From contig NZ_MBDL01000001.1 in assembly GCF_001707755.1 (NCBI RefSeq), positions 124,001 to 188,000 on the forward strand: DNA of 64,000 nt, written 5' to 3'. The DNA is from Acinetobacter celticus. Lineage in GTDB: Bacteria; Pseudomonadota; Gammaproteobacteria; Pseudomonadales; Moraxellaceae. This document shows positions 1 through 9,277 of this stretch, piece after piece. A program made the translations under genes and the position numbers. The stretch's first letter is position 1, and each line of letters starts with the position of its first letter. The notes below the pieces were generated by a model. It searched no databases. It saw only the letters and a program-made list of their open reading frames with translations, and had not been told where the DNA came from.

Positions 1-462
1 GGTGTTGAACTTGGTTTAGCAGGTGAAATCACCTCAAAGTGGAATCTCACTGCAAGCGCTGCGTATATGCAAGGCGAATATGACCAGACCAAGGTGAACG
101 GCTCACCCAATGTTGACTTTCAAAAAGGCGATAAACTGGTTAATGTTCCTAAAATTTCTGGTAGTTTCTGGACGACCTATCAGTTTAATGACCAATGGCA
201 AGCAGGTTATGGCTTAACCTATCAAGGTGAAATGTATTTAACCACGCACTCTGCGACCAATAATCTTATTGCACAAGTGAAGTCTGAAGATTATCTCGTG
301 CACAATGCCTCTATTACTTATAACTACAGCAAAGACTTAAGTTTCCAATTGCTCGGTCAAAATTTAAGTGGTGAAAAATACTATACGCATATCCGCAACA
401 ATGGCTGGGCAATGCCAGGTGAAGGACGCAAAGGCGTATTCAACATCAACTATAAATTCTAA
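1..462 (+). CDS. TonB-dependent outer-membrane receptor, C-terminal part (5' end outside window)
   Basis: The frame is open from the first base, so the first ATG at 67 is internal and the gene is cut by the window edge. About 153 residues remain. They alternate polar and aromatic positions as in beta-barrel strands and end in FNINYKF, with the terminal Phe typical of outer-membrane barrels recognised by the Bam machinery. The pattern fits the last strands of a TonB-dependent siderophore receptor. The next gene is piuC-like, and piuA-piuC pairs are known in Pseudomonas and Acinetobacter, so a PiuA/Fiu-type catecholate receptor is likely. That identity is inferred from context; the plug domain is not visible here. 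Confidence 0.85.
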   Translation, partial: GVELGLAGEITSKWNLTASAAYMQGEYDQTKVNGSPNVDFQKGDKLVNVPKISGSFWTTYQFNDQWQAGYGLTYQGEMYLTTHSATNNLIAQVKSEDYLVHNASITYNYSKDLSFQLLGQNLSGEKYYTHIRNNGWAMPGEGRKGVFNINYKF

Positions 463-489
463 AATATAGCCAAACCGTGTTAAAATTCA

Positions 490-515
490 GCGTCTGATTC
501 ATCAGGCGTTTTTTA
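490..515 (+). terminator. Rho-independent terminator after the receptor gene
   Basis: CGTCTGAT (491-498) pairs with ATCAGGCG (501-508) with one G-T wobble, and is followed by six T. It lies between the receptor stop and piuC, so piuC probably has its own promoter or depends on read-through. Confidence 0.65.
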
Positions 516-532
516 ATTAAAGGAATAATATC

Positions 533-1216
533 ATGATCTTACATATTCCAAATTTACTTAGCCTTGATGAACTCAATCATTGTCGCCAAACACTTAATCA
601 AGCAGAATGGGTGGATGGAAAAATGACCACAGGCCATCAATCTGCTTATTTAAAAAATAATTTACAGCTTGCACAAGACTCTCAAGACGCCCTACAACTG
701 GGACAAATCATTCAACAAGCAGCCAATTCAAATCCTCTATTTTTTAGTGCTTCGCTTCCCAAGATATTTCTTCCTCCACTCTTTAATTGCTATCAACATG
801 GTGGTAATTTTGGAATGCATGTGGACAATGCCATTCGCAGACATCCACTGCTCAATAGCTATTTAAGAACAGATGTTTCCTGCACGGTATTCCTCTCTAA
901 CCCTGAAGAATACACAGGTGGTGAATTGGTGATTGAAGATACATTTGGCACTCAAGAAGTGAAATTGCCAGCAGGCGATGCCATTGTTTACCCTTCAACA
1001 AGTTTACATATGGTCAATCCCGTAACTGAAGGTGCACGTTTTGCATCGTTCTTTTGGGTACAAAGTTTTATTGCATCCGATGCACAGCGCCGAATTTTAT
1101 TTGACCTTGATCAAAATATTCAAAAACTCACCATAGAACTTTCGGCCACACATGAACAAGTCATCAGCTTGACAGGGATTTATCATAATCTCTTACGTGA
1201 ATGGAGCGATTTATAA
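533..1216 (+). CDS. piuC: PiuC-type Fe(II)/2-oxoglutarate dioxygenase (PKHD-type hydroxylase)
   Basis: 227 residues, the usual PiuC/YbiX length. The 2-oxoglutarate/iron oxygenase fold shows H96-x-D98 and distal H159 as iron ligands, with R169 placed to bind 2-oxoglutarate. The start has AAAGGA upstream at good spacing. The gene follows a TonB-dependent receptor, the classical piuA-piuC arrangement. Family members are iron-regulated and associated with siderophore receptor loci; the true substrate is not established. No Fur-like site is visible in the short gap before it, so iron control would have to come from the receptor promoter outside the window. Confidence 0.9.
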   Translation: MILHIPNLLSLDELNHCRQTLNQAEWVDGKMTTGHQSAYLKNNLQLAQDSQDALQLGQIIQQAANSNPLFFSASLPKIFLPPLFNCYQHGGNFGMHVDNAIRRHPLLNSYLRTDVSCTVFLSNPEEYTGGELVIEDTFGTQEVKLPAGDAIVYPSTSLHMVNPVTEGARFASFFWVQSFIASDAQRRILFDLDQNIQKLTIELSATHEQVISLTGIYHNLLREWSDL

Positions 1217-1278
1217 AATTTTCTTATTTTAAGTACGCTTTTCTATTCATTTAAATTTTGTAAATTTGGACACCACCA

Positions 1279-2382
1279 ATGAATAAATCTCCTCTACCCG
1301 CTTTGACTCAAATTCCGCCTTATTTACAAACCATTGCAGACTACGAAATAGAGGCTGAAAAACATCTGTCGAATATGGTTTGGCAATATTTGCAAGGCGG
1401 TTCAATGGATGAACTGAGTGTCCAAAATAATCTAGCACAATTTAAAAACTTTCATTTGATGCCTCGCATGTTGAACGATTTAACCCAAGGCAATACCACC
1501 TGTGAAATTTTAGGCCAAAGCTTCCCGCATCCTATTTTTTTAGCGCCAATTGGTCATCAACAACAATTCCACCCCGATGCAGAAAGTGCTACTGCACTGG
1601 CAGCCGAAGTACTGGGTAGTAATATGGTACTGAGTACTTTTAGCAATACCGATATGCGTACTTTAAAACAGGACAACCCTTTTAAGTGGTTTCAGTTGTA
1701 TTGGCAGGGTGAGCGTGAAAAATCATTGGCCTTGGTCAAATTGGCAGAACAACAAAATTTTACAGCCATTGTGATTACAGTCGACTCACCACATACAGGT
1801 ATTCGTGACCGCGAACGGCGTATTTTTTTCCATTTACCCGAAAATATGCAACATCCACATACACCTGTACATATTCCATTGCCTGAATTAAAAGAAGGTG
1901 ATCATCCTGTTTTTAATGGCTTAATGAAAATTGCACCCACGTGGGATGATATTGCATGGATTGTGCAACAGACACACCTTCCTGTCATTTTAAAAGGCAT
2001 TCTCAACCCCTTAGATGCCAAACTAGCCATTCAATACGGCGTACAAGGCATTATTGTGTCTAATCATGGCGGCCGCGTGCTTGATGGCAGTATTCCCCCA
2101 CTTACAGCATTACAGCTGATTAAAAAAGCCGTGCCCAGTAATTTTCCACTGCTTTATGATGGTGGCATTCGTCGTGGTTCAGATGTTTTTAAAGCCATTG
2201 CCTTAGGTGCATCTGCGGTTTTTGTCGGGCGTCCCTATATTTATGGTTTAGCCAGTGCAGGTGCTTTAGGGGTGGCGCATGTCATTAAAATTTTAAAGGA
2301 AGAATTTGAGATTACGATGGCATTGATGGGAACAGCCACGCTCAATGACATCACAGAAGAATATATTTTTCAAAAAACCTAA
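1279..2382 (+). CDS. FMN-dependent alpha-hydroxy-acid dehydrogenase/oxidase (LldD family)
   Basis: 367 residues covering one FMN-binding TIM barrel. Visible signatures are K239 in VILKG, the active-site SNHGGR (261-266, catalytic H263 as base) and the phosphate-binding DGGIRRGSD (294-302). Family members oxidise L-lactate, glycolate, mandelate or similar 2-hydroxy acids. The specificity cannot be read from sequence, and no lactate permease or lldR regulator is adjacent, so I do not call it lldD. No strong Shine-Dalgarno precedes the ATG. It lies 62 bases after piuC on the same strand and may be co-transcribed. Confidence 0.85.
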   Translation: MNKSPLPALTQIPPYLQTIADYEIEAEKHLSNMVWQYLQGGSMDELSVQNNLAQFKNFHLMPRMLNDLTQGNTTCEILGQSFPHPIFLAPIGHQQQFHPDAESATALAAEVLGSNMVLSTFSNTDMRTLKQDNPFKWFQLYWQGEREKSLALVKLAEQQNFTAIVITVDSPHTGIRDRERRIFFHLPENMQHPHTPVHIPLPELKEGDHPVFNGLMKIAPTWDDIAWIVQQTHLPVILKGILNPLDAKLAIQYGVQGIIVSNHGGRVLDGSIPPLTALQLIKKAVPSNFPLLYDGGIRRGSDVFKAIALGASAVFVGRPYIYGLASAGALGVAHVIKILKEEFEITMALMGTATLNDITEEYIFQKT

Positions 2383-2412
2383 ATTTAAAGGAAAATCTTT
2401 CTTCTAAATATA

Positions 2413-2440
2413 TTCCTAATGCAAAATTAGGAAATTATTT
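2413..2440 (+). terminator. Probable terminator after the alpha-hydroxy-acid dehydrogenase
   Basis: A perfect 8-bp stem TTCCTAAT/ATTAGGAA with a 5-base loop, followed by ATTATTT. It is AT-rich, hence moderate confidence. Confidence 0.4.
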
Positions 2441-2646
2441 CCGGAATAAGTGGATTAATATTTAGTTATAGATTTGCAAGATCTGCGGTATAGCAAAATC
2501 ATTAAAAACCCAAAACGTTTCTTAATGCTTTAGGCTAAGTCCTCCGAATTTAGACTTGTAAATGGATACAATAGACACAATCTATAATAGTAGCCGTTGC
2601 TGTTTCCACGACTAAACGCAATTGATGCTACACAAGGAGTTACCTC

Positions 2647-4341
2647 ATGATGTTGGCTGATCCAAGCAAAAAATACCGCCGTATGTACCAGCGCGTCAAC
2701 TTACCTGACCGCCAATGGCCAAACAACGAAATTAACCAAGCGCCAATTTGGATGAGCACTGACCTTCGTGACGGTAACCAAGCAATTTTTGAACCAATGG
2801 ACATTGAACAAAAATTTAAAATGTTCCAAATGTTGGTCAAAATTGGCTTTAAACATATTGAAATTGGTTTTCCTTCAGCATCACAAATTGACTTTGACTT
2901 CACGCGCTTATTGATTGAAGGCGGTCATATTCCAGATGACGTTTATATTGAAGTTTTAGTACAAGCGCGTGACCATTTAATTCAACGTACTTTTGAATCT
3001 TTACAAGATGCAAAACGCGCTATTGTGCATATCTATAACGCCAACTCACCGACTTTCCGTCAAAAAGTGTTGAATGTTGATGTGGCTGGTGCAAAAAAAT
3101 TAGCAATGAACGCTGCGACAAAAGTCAAAGAATATGCAGCCAAACAACCTGAAACTGAATTTATTTTCCAATACAGTCCTGAATGCTTTACAGCCACAGA
3201 ATTAGAGGTTGCCAAAGATGTCTGTGATGCAGTGACTGAAATCTGGGAAGCATCACCAACCAACAAAGTAATTTTAAACTTGCCTGCAACTGTTGAAGTG
3301 TCTGGCCCACACGTTTACGCCGACCAAATTGAATGGATGCATCGCAACATTCAACGTCGTGACGGTGTAATTATTTCTGTACATTGCCACAACGACCGTG
3401 GTTGCGGTATCGCAGCCTCTGAATTGGCCATTATGGCTGGTGCAGACCGTGTCGAAGGCTGTGTATTTGGTAACGGTGAACGCACAGGTAACGTCGACGT
3501 GGCAGCTATTGCCTTGAACATGTACACCCAAGGTGTTGCGCCCAACTTAGATTTCTCAAATATCAATGAAATTATTGCAACAGTTGAAGAATGTACAGGT
3601 TTACCTGTTCATCCGCGTCATCCGTATGCAGGTGACTTGGTGTTTACCGCGTTCTCGGGTTCGCATCAAGATGCGATCAAGAAAGGCTTTGAATTCCAAA
3701 AAGACCAAGAAATGTGGGATATGCCTTACTTACCTATCGACCCGAAAGACTTGGGCCGTGACTATGATGCCGTAATTCGTGTGAATTCACAGTCAGGTAA
3801 AGGCGGTATTGCGTACTTGTTAGAATCGAATTACAACGTGGTGTTGCCACGCCGTATTCAAATTGAATTCTCACAAATTGTGCAACAAAAAACTGATGAA
3901 GACGGTACAGAGATTTCTGCTCAAGCCATTTGGGCCTTGTTTAAAGATACCTATGTGGGCGCTAAAGATGCACATTACTCTGCAAAAAATTACCGTTTGC
4001 ACGATGAAAATGGCAATCAAGTGATTGAATTAGACCTTGAAGTGAATGGTGTTATTCAACACTTACGCGGTGAAGGTAATGGGCCAATTTCAGCCATTTT
4101 GAATGCATTACAATTGCCAATTGATGTCTTGACCTATGAAGAACGCAGTATTAGTTCAGGCGCACATGCCAAAGCTTTGGCGTTGATTGAACTTCAAGTC
4201 AAAGGTACAGGTAAATCTGCCTTTGGTGCAGGGGTACATGACAACATCGTGACCTCATCGATTGAAGCGATTATTGCCAGTGTTAACCGTTTAATTGCAC
4301 AAGATGTATTAAGCACTGAACAAATCGCGACGGCTGTTTAA
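2647..4341 (+). CDS. leuA: 2-isopropylmalate synthase
   Basis: 564 residues, the longer LeuA type rather than the ~520-residue enterobacterial form. It condenses acetyl-CoA with 2-oxoisovalerate, the first committed step of leucine synthesis. Visible are the N-terminal metal/substrate motif LRDGNQA, the HCHND metal ligands in SVHCHNDRG, the GNGERTGN loop, and a C-terminal LeuA regulatory domain from about residue 430. AAGGAGT precedes tandem ATG codons at 2647 and 2650; the first has better spacing. It stands alone, and leuB, leuC and leuD lie near the far end of the window. I saw no leucine-rich leader peptide in the 260-base upstream region. Confidence 0.97.
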   Translation: MMLADPSKKYRRMYQRVNLPDRQWPNNEINQAPIWMSTDLRDGNQAIFEPMDIEQKFKMFQMLVKIGFKHIEIGFPSASQIDFDFTRLLIEGGHIPDDVYIEVLVQARDHLIQRTFESLQDAKRAIVHIYNANSPTFRQKVLNVDVAGAKKLAMNAATKVKEYAAKQPETEFIFQYSPECFTATELEVAKDVCDAVTEIWEASPTNKVILNLPATVEVSGPHVYADQIEWMHRNIQRRDGVIISVHCHNDRGCGIAASELAIMAGADRVEGCVFGNGERTGNVDVAAIALNMYTQGVAPNLDFSNINEIIATVEECTGLPVHPRHPYAGDLVFTAFSGSHQDAIKKGFEFQKDQEMWDMPYLPIDPKDLGRDYDAVIRVNSQSGKGGIAYLLESNYNVVLPRRIQIEFSQIVQQKTDEDGTEISAQAIWALFKDTYVGAKDAHYSAKNYRLHDENGNQVIELDLEVNGVIQHLRGEGNGPISAILNALQLPIDVLTYEERSISSGAHAKALALIELQVKGTGKSAFGAGVHDNIVTSSIEAIIASVNRLIAQDVLSTEQIATAV

Positions 4342-4394
4342 GATCAATAGATCAGATTGTATTGACAAAAATCTTATCTGATAAAAAACTTTAG

Positions 4395-4428
4395 AAAGGA
4401 TACCCCAAGTGGTATCCTTTTATTTATT
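4395..4428 (+). terminator. Rho-independent terminator after leuA
   Basis: AAAGGATACC (4395-4404) pairs perfectly with GGTATCCTTT (4411-4420), followed by a T-rich tail. Confidence 0.85.
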
Positions 4429-4458
4429 AACCCCAAAGATTTAAGGCGAATATTTCCT

Positions 4459-5619
4459 GTGTCTTTTCCAGCTGACTCAGTGGGCCTAGTTACCCCAAAA
4501 AAGTTTTCTTTTGAAGAGCCGTTAGAGCTCGAATGCGATCGAATTTTGCCACGCTTTGATCTGATGGTGGAAACTTACGGCGAGCTAAATGCCGATCAGT
4601 CCAATGCCATCCTAATTTGCCATGCCCTGTCTGGCCACCATCATGCAGCCGGTTATCATCACGAAGATGATAAAAAACCCGGTTGGTGGGATGCCTGCAT
4701 TGGCCCCGGCAAAGCCATTGATACCTCTAAATTCTTTGTGGTTGCCCTGAATAATATTGGTGGATGTAGCGGTTCTACAGGCCCAATATCGCCAAATCCT
4801 GAAAATGAAAATCGGCCTTATGGCCCCGATTTCCCATTGGTGACTGTCCGTGATTGGGTGAAAACCCAAGCCATGCTCTCTGACCGTATGGGCATTACAC
4901 AGTGGTATGCGGTCATTGGTGGTTCTTTGGGTGGCATGCAAGCTTTACAATGGTCGGTGGACTACCCTGACCGTTTGCAAAAATGTGTCATTATTGCCAG
5001 CACACCTAAACTATCTGCACAAAATATTGCCTTTAACGAAGTGGCGCGTCAGTCTATTTTGTCTGACCCTGACTTTCATAATGGTCGCTATTTAGAAAAT
5101 GACAGTTACCCGAAACGTGGTCTCATTTTGGCACGGATGGTCGGTCATATTACCTACTTGTCTGAAGAAGCCATGAAGCAAAAATTTGGTCGCGACTTAA
5201 AGTCAGGCAATTTTATGTATGGTTTTGATGTCGAATTTCAGGTCGAAAGTTATTTGCGCTATCAAGGTGAACAGTTCAGTCGTAACTTTGATGCCAATAC
5301 CTATTTAATTATGACCAAAGCTTTGGACTATTTTGACCCATCTCGTGAGTACGAGCAGTCATTGAAAAAAGCGATGGAACATACCCAATGTAAGTTCTTG
5401 GTGGTTTCATTTACCACTGACTGGCGCTTCACACCAGAGCGTTCTCAAGAGATTGTGGATGCTCTCATTAGCAACCATAAACCCGTCAGTTATTTGGACA
5501 TTGATGCCGAACAAGGTCATGACTCGTTCTTGTTTCCTATTCCCTTATATGTCAAATCATTACGTGCATTTTTAGGTGGTCAAGAGCACCTCAAAGCAAC
5601 CCCTCAGGAGGTCGTGTAA
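4459..5619 (+). CDS. metX: Homoserine O-acetyltransferase
   Basis: 386 residues with an alpha/beta-hydrolase fold. The nucleophile is S156 in GGSLGG, and the C-terminal acid/His pair lies in the [11 protein letters not shown] region. It acylates homoserine at the start of the direct-sulfhydrylation route to methionine. Acetyl versus succinyl preference is not certain from sequence. The start is GTG at 4459, preceded by AAGGCGA; no nearby ATG fits the family start. The stop overlaps the metW start by one base (TAATG), so the two are translationally coupled. The metX-metW pair is conserved in many gamma- and betaproteobacteria. Confidence 0.95.
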   Translation: MSFPADSVGLVTPKKFSFEEPLELECDRILPRFDLMVETYGELNADQSNAILICHALSGHHHAAGYHHEDDKKPGWWDACIGPGKAIDTSKFFVVALNNIGGCSGSTGPISPNPENENRPYGPDFPLVTVRDWVKTQAMLSDRMGITQWYAVIGGSLGGMQALQWSVDYPDRLQKCVIIASTPKLSAQNIAFNEVARQSILSDPDFHNGRYLENDSYPKRGLILARMVGHITYLSEEAMKQKFGRDLKSGNFMYGFDVEFQVESYLRYQGEQFSRNFDANTYLIMTKALDYFDPSREYEQSLKKAMEHTQCKFLVVSFTTDWRFTPERSQEIVDALISNHKPVSYLDIDAEQGHDSFLFPIPLYVKSLRAFLGGQEHLKATPQEVV

Positions 5620-6212
5620 TGCGTATTGATCATCAACTTGCTGAAACATGGATTAAACCCGATTCAAAGGTTTTAGACTTAGGCTGTGGTGACGGCGAAC
5701 TGCTGGCCCACATGAGCAAAAAACATAATATTCGTGCTTATGGTTTAGAGCTTGATCAAGAAAAGATTGCAATTGCCGTCAGTCGCGGGTTAAATATTAT
5801 TCAGCAGGACTTAAACTTGGGTTTAAGCCGTTTTGCCGATCAGTCTTTTGACTATGTGGTTATGGCACAGGCTTTACAAGCTGTAGATGCACCAGACGTT
5901 CTTTTACGTGACATGGTGCGTGTAGGCAAGCAAGCCATTATTACCTTTCCTAATTTTGCACATTGGAAGACCCGCTCTTTCTTAGCATTAAAGGGAATGA
6001 TGCCTGTTTCTGATGCTTTACCCTATATGTGGTATAACACCCCGAATATTCATTTATGTACTTTCCGCGATTTTGAAGCATTATGTGCTGAAAATAATAT
6101 CCGGATTATTAACCGACTTGCCGTGAATGGGGATCAGCAAGGTAGTTTACTCAGTAAACATATCCCGAATCTGTTTGGTGAAGTCGCAATTTATCGAGTG
6201 AGCGCTCTATGA
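5619..6212 (+). CDS. metW: Methionine biosynthesis protein MetW (SAM-dependent methyltransferase fold)
   Basis: 197 residues. A class I methyltransferase core is visible, with the SAM-binding loop VLDLGCGDGELL near residues 19-30 and a conserved FPNFAHW stretch. MetW accompanies MetX and is thought to be needed for full homoserine acetyltransferase activity; its biochemical reaction remains poorly defined. It overlaps metX by one base and the next gene by four (ATGA), so all three form one operon. Confidence 0.93.
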   Translation: MRIDHQLAETWIKPDSKVLDLGCGDGELLAHMSKKHNIRAYGLELDQEKIAIAVSRGLNIIQQDLNLGLSRFADQSFDYVVMAQALQAVDAPDVLLRDMVRVGKQAIITFPNFAHWKTRSFLALKGMMPVSDALPYMWYNTPNIHLCTFRDFEALCAENNIRIINRLAVNGDQQGSLLSKHIPNLFGEVAIYRVSAL

Positions 6213-6799
6213 AAAAACTATTATTAAGCACGACGCTACTTGCGGGGCTTTTCAGTATTCAAGCACATGCAGACTATGTTGCTCCTGCACCTTCTGTGGC
6301 GAGCCAAGCGGCCCAGTATTCCATTATGGATATTCACAATCTGACCAAAGCAGCCAAAGCGGGTCAAGCAGGCGCACAGTTTTATCTTGGAACAAAGTAC
6401 CAGTTTGGTAAAGATGTGCAACAAGATGACCGTCAAGCGTTTGCATGGTTTAAAGCCGCCGCTGACCAAGGTCTTTCTTCGGCCCAACTGAATGTTGGTC
6501 GCATGTTAGCTGATGGCTTGGGTACGAAAAAAGATGAAGTCCTTGCGCGTCAGTATTTCGAAAAAGCGGCCAGCCGTGGTGATAATCGCGCAAGCTTTAA
6601 TTTAGCCATGATGGAAGAGCAGAAAAAAAATTATATGGGTGCATACCAATGGTATGAGCTGTCTACCCGCGATGGTATGTTAGACAATAAAGTGATTACT
6701 TTGTCTGAAGGCAAAAAAACAGCTTTGGCTGCTAACTTAACACAAGATCAAATTCGTCAAGCGCGTGACCGTGCAGACAAATGGATTCAAGCGCAGTAA
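6209..6799 (+). CDS. Secreted Sel1/TPR-repeat protein
   Basis: 196 residues with a clear signal peptide (MKKLLLSTTLLAGLFSIQAHA, cleavage after AHA). At least two Sel1-type repeats follow, recognisable from AGAQFYLGTKYQFG, AFAWFKAAADQG, SAQLNVGRMLADGLG and ARQYFEKAASRG. Sel1 proteins are periplasmic or outer-membrane scaffolds for protein contacts; the partner here is unknown. It overlaps metW by ATGA. In Pseudomonas a different secreted protein occupies the slot between metW and rdgB, so a functional link to methionine synthesis is doubtful. Confidence 0.85.
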   Translation: MKKLLLSTTLLAGLFSIQAHADYVAPAPSVASQAAQYSIMDIHNLTKAAKAGQAGAQFYLGTKYQFGKDVQQDDRQAFAWFKAAADQGLSSAQLNVGRMLADGLGTKKDEVLARQYFEKAASRGDNRASFNLAMMEEQKKNYMGAYQWYELSTRDGMLDNKVITLSEGKKTALAANLTQDQIRQARDRADKWIQAQ

Positions 6800-6813
6800 T
6801 TTGTCTGATTCAT

Positions 6814-6838
6814 AAAAGGCACCTTCGGGTGCTTTTTT
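6814..6838 (+). terminator. Rho-independent terminator after the metX-metW-sel1 operon
   Basis: GCACC-TTCG-GGTGC stem with a stable UUCG-type loop, flanked by A-run and T-run, ending in six T. Confidence 0.85.
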
Positions 6839-7180
6839 ATTGCGCATAACCACTAGAATGAACAGCCGTATCGAATACACCATGCTGATATAAATTGGCT
6901 TCAATAAAATTCTATAATTTCTGCCAATGCCCTGTTTTTTTTGCACAGTACGGGTAGTAAAAAATGAATGAGATGACCTGATTTTTCATCAGCGATTTTC
7001 ACAATAATCTGCTGATGTTATATATCAACAAAATAATGAACACTTTCCGTTTACAACAACTTTGTAATGGATGCTTGATTCAATTTCTCTCGTCCCGATT
7101 GATTCACAGCAAAATCATCCATATAAGGTTCAATCAACAGCTATCGCAGTTGCATTTTCAATATTTGTATGACGTATCAT
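6837..7180 (-). pseudogene. Decayed GNAT-family N-acetyltransferase
   Basis: No intact frame, but the minus strand carries ordered pieces of a GNAT protein in different frames. It starts as MIRHTNIENATAIAVD then stops. Another frame reads PYMDDFAVNQSGREKLNQ. A third gives ESVHYFVDI, a stop, then HQQIIVKIADEKSGHLIHF. Next comes the acetyl-CoA loop-like KKQGIGR, and finally QHGVFDTAVHSSGYAQ before a stop that overlaps the upstream operon's terminator. Several frameshifts and stops are needed, so it is a relic. Family assignment rests on the Q-x-G-I-G-R motif and overall order. The ~344 bases are short for a GNAT gene, so deletions have also occurred. Confidence 0.6.
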
Positions 7181-7291
7181 TTTAAGTGTTCTTCTTTTTA
7201 AGTACTCTGATTGTTTTCCAGATTAAACGCATCTGCCAAATCAAAATAGGCTAAAATACTGCATTCTTTAACCCAACATAGGCACAATATA

Positions 7292-7918
7292 ATGTCTTCA
7301 ACAGATTGGCTATCTCAAGGCACACTGGTTCTTGCCAGTAATAATAAAGGTAAAATTGCAGAGTTTGAAAAAATGTTTGCAGAGCTTAATCTTCCTGTTG
7401 AAGTCGTTGCACAAGGCAAACTCAATATTGAAGATGCGATTGAAGACGGCCTAAGTTTTGTAGAAAATGCCATTATTAAAGCCCGCCACGCTTCTAAAAT
7501 TTCAGGCAAACCCGCTATTGCCGATGACTCAGGAATTTGCGTTCCCATTTTAGGCGGTGCACCGGGTATTTACTCGGCACGCTTTGCAGGCGAGCATGGC
7601 AATGATGTTGCCAATAATGAAAAACTGCTACAGAAGCTTAAGCCACTTCGTAAAGATGGCGAAGTAATTGAAGGCATGTTTGTGTGTGTCTTGGCTTTGG
7701 TACAGCATGCTGAAGACCCATTACCTCAAGTTTTCCAAGGCATTTGGACGGGTGAAATTTTAGAACAAGCACGTGGTGAGAATGGCTTTGGTTATGATCC
7801 ACTGTTTTGGCTACCTGAACTGAATATTTCTAGCGCCGAACTGTCAAAAGAGCAAAAAAATAAAATCAGTCATCGTGGGCAGGCAATGCAACTTTTTAAA
7901 GCAAGTTTAGAACGCTAA
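7292..7918 (+). CDS. rdgB: dITP/XTP pyrophosphatase (RdgB/HAM1 family)
   Basis: 208 residues. It hydrolyses non-canonical purine triphosphates (dITP, ITP, XTP) to monophosphates, keeping deaminated bases out of DNA. Visible are the N-terminal SNNKGKIAEF substrate loop, ADDSGICV, the APGIYSARFAG motif, GFGYDPLFW and the C-terminal KISHRGQA. It follows metX-metW on the same strand, as in Pseudomonas, here separated by a pseudogene. Confidence 0.96.
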   Translation: MSSTDWLSQGTLVLASNNKGKIAEFEKMFAELNLPVEVVAQGKLNIEDAIEDGLSFVENAIIKARHASKISGKPAIADDSGICVPILGGAPGIYSARFAGEHGNDVANNEKLLQKLKPLRKDGEVIEGMFVCVLALVQHAEDPLPQVFQGIWTGEILEQARGENGFGYDPLFWLPELNISSAELSKEQKNKISHRGQAMQLFKASLER

Positions 7919-7944
7919 TATCACCAAGAATTACAGCATTAATT

Positions 7945-7983
7945 CACCTTTCAAACTCTGTTTTAAAATGGGTTTGGAAGGTG
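7945..7983. repeat. Inverted repeat between convergent genes
   Basis: CACCTTTCAAAC (7945-7956) pairs with GTTTGGAAGGTG (7972-7983) with one wobble, loop about 15 bases. It lies between the rdgB stop and the convergent transporter gene. No T-run follows on either strand, so it is only a possible weak bidirectional terminator. Confidence 0.4.
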
Positions 7984-8012
7984 CTAAATGACTTGAGTGA
8001 ACTCATCTAAAT

Positions 8013-8897
8013 TTATACCATATGCAAAAATAATGCATATAGGCTGACCACCACACAACTAACGATTGTGCCTGAAGCAATGTATTTTGCCGAAATCCCC
8101 GTCCCTTGATAATGGGTTTCTAAAGCCACAATATTGGCTGCAGGCGGTAAACAAAAAAGTAAGAACATGACGCCAATATAAGTTTCAATCTGCGGAATCG
8201 GCACCAGCCAATAAGTGAGACCACAAATAATCAGACCACACAGGAGTTTCATTGCAAAAATTTGACTGCTACGCTTAATATCTATCCACTGCACTTGGGT
8301 ATGACGCATCCACATTCCCAGTACACACATTCCTGTAAAGCTCATTCCCACTTTAGCGCCCTGATAAATCCAATCAATCCAGCCATGTTCGGGTAAATGT
8401 TGCACGCCCATCGCTCTAAAAAGACCTGCAATCATCAAAGCAAAAACTGGGGGAGATAACGCCACTTTTTGGGTAATAGCCACCCACGACTGCGCATTTG
8501 AACTGACCGCAGTAACCGCCCAGATGTTGCCAAAAATTGACCCTCCGACATATAGCGCAACCATAGGCGCACTAATTTCAGGGCCAAATAACGCCAAAGC
8601 AAAGGGAAAGCCCAGCCATGCCAAATTGACATAACTGATGCATAAAGCACGCAGTTTATCTTTAAAAATTGCTTTAAAAGTATAGAACATTAAAATGGCG
8701 ACACTGAAACTGAACAGCATCAAGCTCAGGCTACCTGCCTGATAAAACACCATATTATAAACAATAACAATTGGAATGAAGCAACGCGCCAGCAGACTGG
8801 CAAAAATGGCTTTTAAGGCTGTAGTTGATGGAATTGAGGCCAGTCCCAATCCACATAAAAAGCCAAACATTGGCAAAAGCAAAGCCACACGTTCCAT
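8013..8897 (-). CDS. AEC (auxin efflux carrier) family transporter
   Basis: 294 residues, almost wholly hydrophobic, with about ten predicted membrane segments in two five-helix halves as in the AEC/malonate permease family. The central break and the C-terminal LLFCLPPAANIVAL helix fit this family. AEC members export organic acids or other small anions; the substrate cannot be deduced. It is convergent with rdgB and divergent from tatA. Confidence 0.8.
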   Translation of the reverse strand: MERVALLLPMFGFLCGLGLASIPSTTALKAIFASLLARCFIPIVIVYNMVFYQAGSLSLMLFSFSVAILMFYTFKAIFKDKLRALCISYVNLAWLGFPFALALFGPEISAPMVALYVGGSIFGNIWAVTAVSSNAQSWVAITQKVALSPPVFALMIAGLFRAMGVQHLPEHGWIDWIYQGAKVGMSFTGMCVLGMWMRHTQVQWIDIKRSSQIFAMKLLCGLIICGLTYWLVPIPQIETYIGVMFLLFCLPPAANIVALETHYQGTGISAKYIASGTIVSCVVVSLYALFLHMV

Positions 8898-9042
8898 CCT
8901 GCATATCCGTCCTGTCTATGCTAGCACTATTTAATCGTTGAACATTGCAGAAAGATGGCTGTCTTCAAACTGCAATATCAACGTCACCTCTTTGTCATAC
9001 GGAACTGTTGAAATGACTTGAAAATGAAAAGAGGAAAAAATC

Positions 9043-9261
9043 ATGGCAGGATTATCCATTTGGCATGTACTGATATTTGCAATTGTGGTCATTCTTTTGT
9101 TTGGCACATCTAAACTTAAAAACTTAGGTAAAGATGTTGGTGGCGCAGTGAAAGATTTTAAAAAATCGGTGCGGGATGAAGAAGCCGAGCAAGCCAAACT
9201 AAAAGAACCGCTGACCATTGATGCTCAAGTCAAAAATACTGAAAGTTCAGTCAAAAGCTAA
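9043..9261 (+). CDS. tatA: Sec-independent translocase subunit TatA
   Basis: 72 residues: one N-terminal membrane helix ([20 protein letters not shown]), the FG hinge, an amphipathic helix ([20 protein letters not shown]) and an acidic tail. TatA oligomers form the conducting element for folded proteins. AGAGGAAAAA precedes the ATG. It is first in a tatA-tatB-tatC operon; tatB starts 16 bases after its stop. Confidence 0.96.
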   Translation: MAGLSIWHVLIFAIVVILLFGTSKLKNLGKDVGGAVKDFKKSVRDEEAEQAKLKEPLTIDAQVKNTESSVKS

Positions 9262-9277
9262 GTGTGAGTACTGATTC

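Noticed and set aside
2383..2646. Leucine attenuator leader peptide before leuA
   Set aside because: No short frame with a run of leucine codons, and no terminator/antiterminator pair overlapping the leuA start.
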